From assembly GCF_013131805.1 (NCBI RefSeq), contig NZ_JABJRC010000009.1, positions 248,001 to 312,000 of the forward strand: a stretch of 64,000 bases of DNA, given 5' to 3'. Source of the stretch: Kribbella sandramycini. Lineage in GTDB: Bacteria; Actinomycetota; Actinomycetes; Propionibacteriales; Kribbellaceae. Made by a program: the position numbers and the translations under genes. Below the pieces are notes generated by a model that saw only the letters and a list, made by a program, of their open reading frames with translations, was not told the DNA's origin and did no database searches. Positions 61,862 to 64,000 of the stretch are shown here, one piece after another (within the stretch, counting starts at the first letter, position 1; each line of letters begins with the position of its first letter).

Positions 61862-62551
61862 TCAGGGGACCGGGTCGGCGGTGACCATGAGGTTGTCACG
61901 GTACCCACCGGCATCCCGGTTGTACGGGCCGCCGCACGTGACGATCCGAAGTCGACGCGGACCTGTGCGGTCGAAGAGCTCGTCGACGGCGAGCAGGGTC
62001 TTCGGTACGTCGCGGACCAGCGTGACGCGATAGCGGTGCGCGGAGCCGTCGGCGGTCCGGACTTCGACCAAGTCGCCCCGCCGGACCTTACGGAGCCGCA
62101 CCAGCGGACCGATTCCGTACTCGCGGCTGTCGAGATGACCGCCGAGGACGACGGACCCGGTGCGGTCGGCGGGCGCGGGCCCGAAGCGATACCAGCCGAT
62201 TGTCCGCGGATCGGGCGGCAGCGCCATCTGGCCGTCGGCCGCGACACCCATCGCCGCGACCGGGAGGTCGAGACCGGCTGCGGTGACGACGAGCCGCCGC
62301 GGTGCCGGTGCGTCGACGACCGCAGTCGGGAGGTCCGCCGGCCGGGCCGTGATCCGGCCCGGCGACACGGGCGCCGCACCCGTGGGGCGAGGAGTGGGGG
62401 ACTTACCCGCCCCGACCGACGGTGCGGCTGCCCGCTCGCCTCCGGCCTCGGGCCCGGCGCCGGAGTCAGCACACCCCGCCGAGCCCAGGAGGAGGCCAGA
62501 GGTCAGTGCGGCCGTCAGAACGACGGCCGCACGTCGGCGACGGCGAGTCAC
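61862..62551 (-). CDS. Class F sortase
   Basis: A 229-residue exported transpeptidase. The amino end looks like a lipoprotein signal or anchor (VVLTAALTSGLLLGSAGCADSG), followed by a Pro/Ala-rich linker and the sortase core: VVLGGHLDSREYG (catalytic His), LRIVTCGGPYN with C206, and the Arg in GGYRDN. Class F sortases occur in actinobacteria; their substrates are poorly known. It overlaps the DUF4397 gene by four bases, so that protein may be its partner. Confidence 0.9.
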   Translation of the reverse strand: MTRRRRRAAVVLTAALTSGLLLGSAGCADSGAGPEAGGERAAAPSVGAGKSPTPRPTGAAPVSPGRITARPADLPTAVVDAPAPRRLVVTAAGLDLPVAAMGVAADGQMALPPDPRTIGWYRFGPAPADRTGSVVLGGHLDSREYGIGPLVRLRKVRRGDLVEVRTADGSAHRYRVTLVRDVPKTLLAVDELFDRTGPRRLRIVTCGGPYNRDAGGYRDNLMVTADPVP

Positions 62552-63375
62552 GACCGCGCGCGTACCTTGGCCAGTCGTGCCGACCCGACGCTGATCGCGC
62601 CGATGGCCGCCAGTACGGCGAGGCCCAGCGCCCAGACCGGGGTGACGCCGTCCGATGCGGCCTGTCCGCCGGTGCCGCCTGGGATCCCGGACGGGTTGTG
62701 GTGAAGCCCGGAGATGGTCTGGACAGCGAGCTTCAGGTTCTTGTCCGCGGCGCTGCCCCAGGCGTAGACGATCGTGTTCACACCTTCCTTGACCGGAACG
62801 TCGGCGGGCCCGAGCGCGACGGTCGACGTACCGGCGAGCGCCACGTCGGCCTTGACCGTCCCGGCGGGCAGATCGGCCTTGGCCTCCTCAGGGTTGGTCA
62901 GCCCTGCGAAGACGGGTTTGCCGCCGGCCCGGATGTCGACCGCCGGCGCCGCCGCGGTGTGCCGGACCGTCAACCGGCCCTTGCCTGCGGCAACCTTCGA
63001 GACATCGTTGACGAACGGCGTCAGCACGGGTTTGCCATCGGCGCCCAGATGCGCCACCACGGTGATGTTGGCGCCGCCGGGAACCTTGACATCGTCGGCT
63101 TGGATGACCGCCGCGCCGTTCGCCCCGGCGCCGGCCGCCGTCACCTTCAGGTCGTACGCGCCCTCCGGCAGCTTCACCGGGTCGGTCAGCGTCCCGGGCT
63201 TGAAGTCGGTCAGCAGGGCCTTGCCGTTGGCGTACACGTCCACGGTGGCGCCTGGAACCGCGTGCAGAACCGAGACCGTCGCATTGGCAGTCGGTCCAGC
63301 TTGCGCGGCCGCCGCCGGCAGACCCGCCAGCAGCAGTCCGGCCGCCATCACAGCGGTGACACGACGAACAGACAT
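62548..63375 (-). CDS. Secreted DUF4397 protein with C-terminal membrane anchor
   Basis: A 275-residue protein. ATG 63375 follows AAGGAGG and gives a signal peptide (VTAVMAAGLLLAGLPAAAAQAG). Two tandem DUF4397 beta domains (TVSVLHAVPGATVDVYANGKALLTDFKPG; RLTVRHTAAAPAVDIRAGGKPVF) precede a Gly-rich linker and a carboxyl membrane helix (WALGLAVLAAIGAISVG) with a basic tail. No LPxTG is seen; LHHNPSGIPGG precedes the helix. Translationally coupled with the sortase, so a surface protein and its processing enzyme are likely. Confidence 0.88.
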   Translation of the reverse strand: MSVRRVTAVMAAGLLLAGLPAAAAQAGPTANATVSVLHAVPGATVDVYANGKALLTDFKPGTLTDPVKLPEGAYDLKVTAAGAGANGAAVIQADDVKVPGGANITVVAHLGADGKPVLTPFVNDVSKVAAGKGRLTVRHTAAAPAVDIRAGGKPVFAGLTNPEEAKADLPAGTVKADVALAGTSTVALGPADVPVKEGVNTIVYAWGSAADKNLKLAVQTISGLHHNPSGIPGGTGGQAASDGVTPVWALGLAVLAAIGAISVGSARLAKVRARS

Positions 63376-63454
63376 GAATCCTCCTTGAGTCAGCCTTTGA
63401 CCGCACTTCCGGCCGACCCCAGCGCCCGGATGCACTGCGGCGGAGATTTTCCGA

Positions 63455-64000
63455 TCAGATCTTCGCGGGCCACCAGAAGCGGTCGCCGAGCGCGAAGGCG
63501 AGCGCTGGGACGACGACCGTCCGGACGAGCAGGGTGTCGAGCAGAACACCCGTGCAGACGATGATCCCGACCTGCGTCAGCGTGATCAGCGGCAGGACGC
63601 CGAGCACCGCGAAGACGGCCGCGAGCAGAATGCCGGCGCTGGTGATGACGCCGCCGGTCAAGGTCAACGCGCTGAGCATGCCGTCCCGCGTTCCGGCCGT
63701 CCGGGCCTCCTCCCGCGCCCGGGTGGTCAGAAAGATGTTGTAGTCGACGCCGAGTGCGACCAGGAACAGGAAGGACAGCAGGATCACCGATCCGTCGAGC
63801 GCCACGAATCCGAAGACCTGCTCGGACAGCAGCCAACTGATGCCGAAGGCCGCGAAGAACGATGCGACGACGGTGCCGACGAGCAGCGCCGCGGCAAGCA
63901 GGCTGCGCAGCAGGACCGTCAATACTCCGCCGACGAGGAGCAGGATCAATGGCAGGATGACCATCCGGTCCCGAGCATCGGCCTCGCGAACGTCGAGCTT
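63455..64000 (-). CDS. MMPL-family transporter, C-terminal fragment
   Basis: The last ~181 residues of an RND/MMPL membrane protein; the gene continues past the window. Hydrophobic helices (MVILPLILLLVGGVLTVLL, LLAAALLVGTVVASFFAAFG, VILLSFLFLVALGVDYNIFLTTR) and the loop VDYNIFLTTRAREE are family features, followed by ALTLTGGVITSAGILLAAVFAVL and LLDTLLVRTVVVPAL. Members export lipids or other hydrophobic compounds across the actinobacterial envelope. The reading frame is open to the edge. Confidence 0.88.
   Translation of the reverse strand, partial: KLDVREADARDRMVILPLILLLVGGVLTVLLRSLLAAALLVGTVVASFFAAFGISWLLSEQVFGFVALDGSVILLSFLFLVALGVDYNIFLTTRAREEARTAGTRDGMLSALTLTGGVITSAGILLAAVFAVLGVLPLITLTQVGIIVCTGVLLDTLLVRTVVVPALAFALGDRFWWPAKI

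Overview
The window is a 64 kb stretch of very GC-rich DNA from an actinobacterium. Gene families such as the nirBD/nnaR cluster, CU044_5270-type proteins, acyl-CoA carboxylase with an epsilon subunit, class F sortase and DUF4397 proteins, together with the GC-rich codon use, suggest the Propionibacteriales. Kribbella is my best guess, but this rests on gene content and was not tested. The content is mostly chromosomal. No tRNA, rRNA, CRISPR array, insertion sequence or phage module is visible.

Region 1 to 6.4 kb is a nitrate/nitrite assimilation operon: the end of a nitrate reductase, an FAD/[2Fe-2S] electron-transfer module fused in frame to the large subunit of nitrite reductase, the small subunit, the NnaR-type regulator and a sirohydrochlorin chelatase that supplies siroheme. 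Region 6.4 to 13.8 kb has an ECF sigma factor with a partner membrane protein, a MerR-controlled acyl-CoA dehydrogenase/carboxylase pair, a broken phosphotransferase pseudogene, an HpaI-type aldolase and a CobW-like protein under a Zur box. Region 13.8 to 20.5 kb holds an XRE-type regulator flanked by repeated operator-like sites, a secreted serine protease and a five-gene MoxR/DUF58 operon. Region 20.5 to 27.6 kb contains a TetR regulator whose putative operator is repeated exactly before an MFS exporter, a Tat-exported beta-helix protein and a large secreted GH123-like glycosidase.

Region 27.6 to 43.8 kb is a mix of housekeeping and unknown genes. It has a DUF885 peptidase, a Maf-methyltransferase fusion, an M16 peptidase, two distantly similar unknown proteins (one with a zincin motif), the propionyl-CoA carboxylase beta and epsilon subunits, PEP carboxylase, biotin ligase and an OFA transporter with its 35-residue small subunit. 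Biotin ligase and the carboxylases make a functional set, because the ligase biotinylates the carboxylase alpha subunit, which is encoded elsewhere. Region 43.9 to 51.0 kb has a PH-domain protein, GtrA, purK-purE, an MFS protein, a nucleotide-sugar dehydrogenase and a second acyl-CoA dehydrogenase.

Region 51.0 to 53.4 kb is a gene-poor stretch that looks eroded. It carries a small secreted repeat protein and a remnant of a SARP-type regulator joined to a hotdog thioesterase. Region 53.5 to 64 kb has a CPBP protease, a phosphotransferase-like protein lacking its catalytic motif, a second GH123-like glycosidase with a seven-repeat lectin propeller, an overlooked 41-residue secreted peptide divergent from an XRE/MmyB regulator, a TIGR01777 protein, a class F sortase with a DUF4397 protein, and the end of an MMPL transporter.

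Two window-wide patterns stand out. Many genes have a TANNNT-like -10 box about six bases before the start codon, which implies leaderless mRNAs. Genes that end a transcription unit often switch to C-rich, G-poor codons near their 3' ends.
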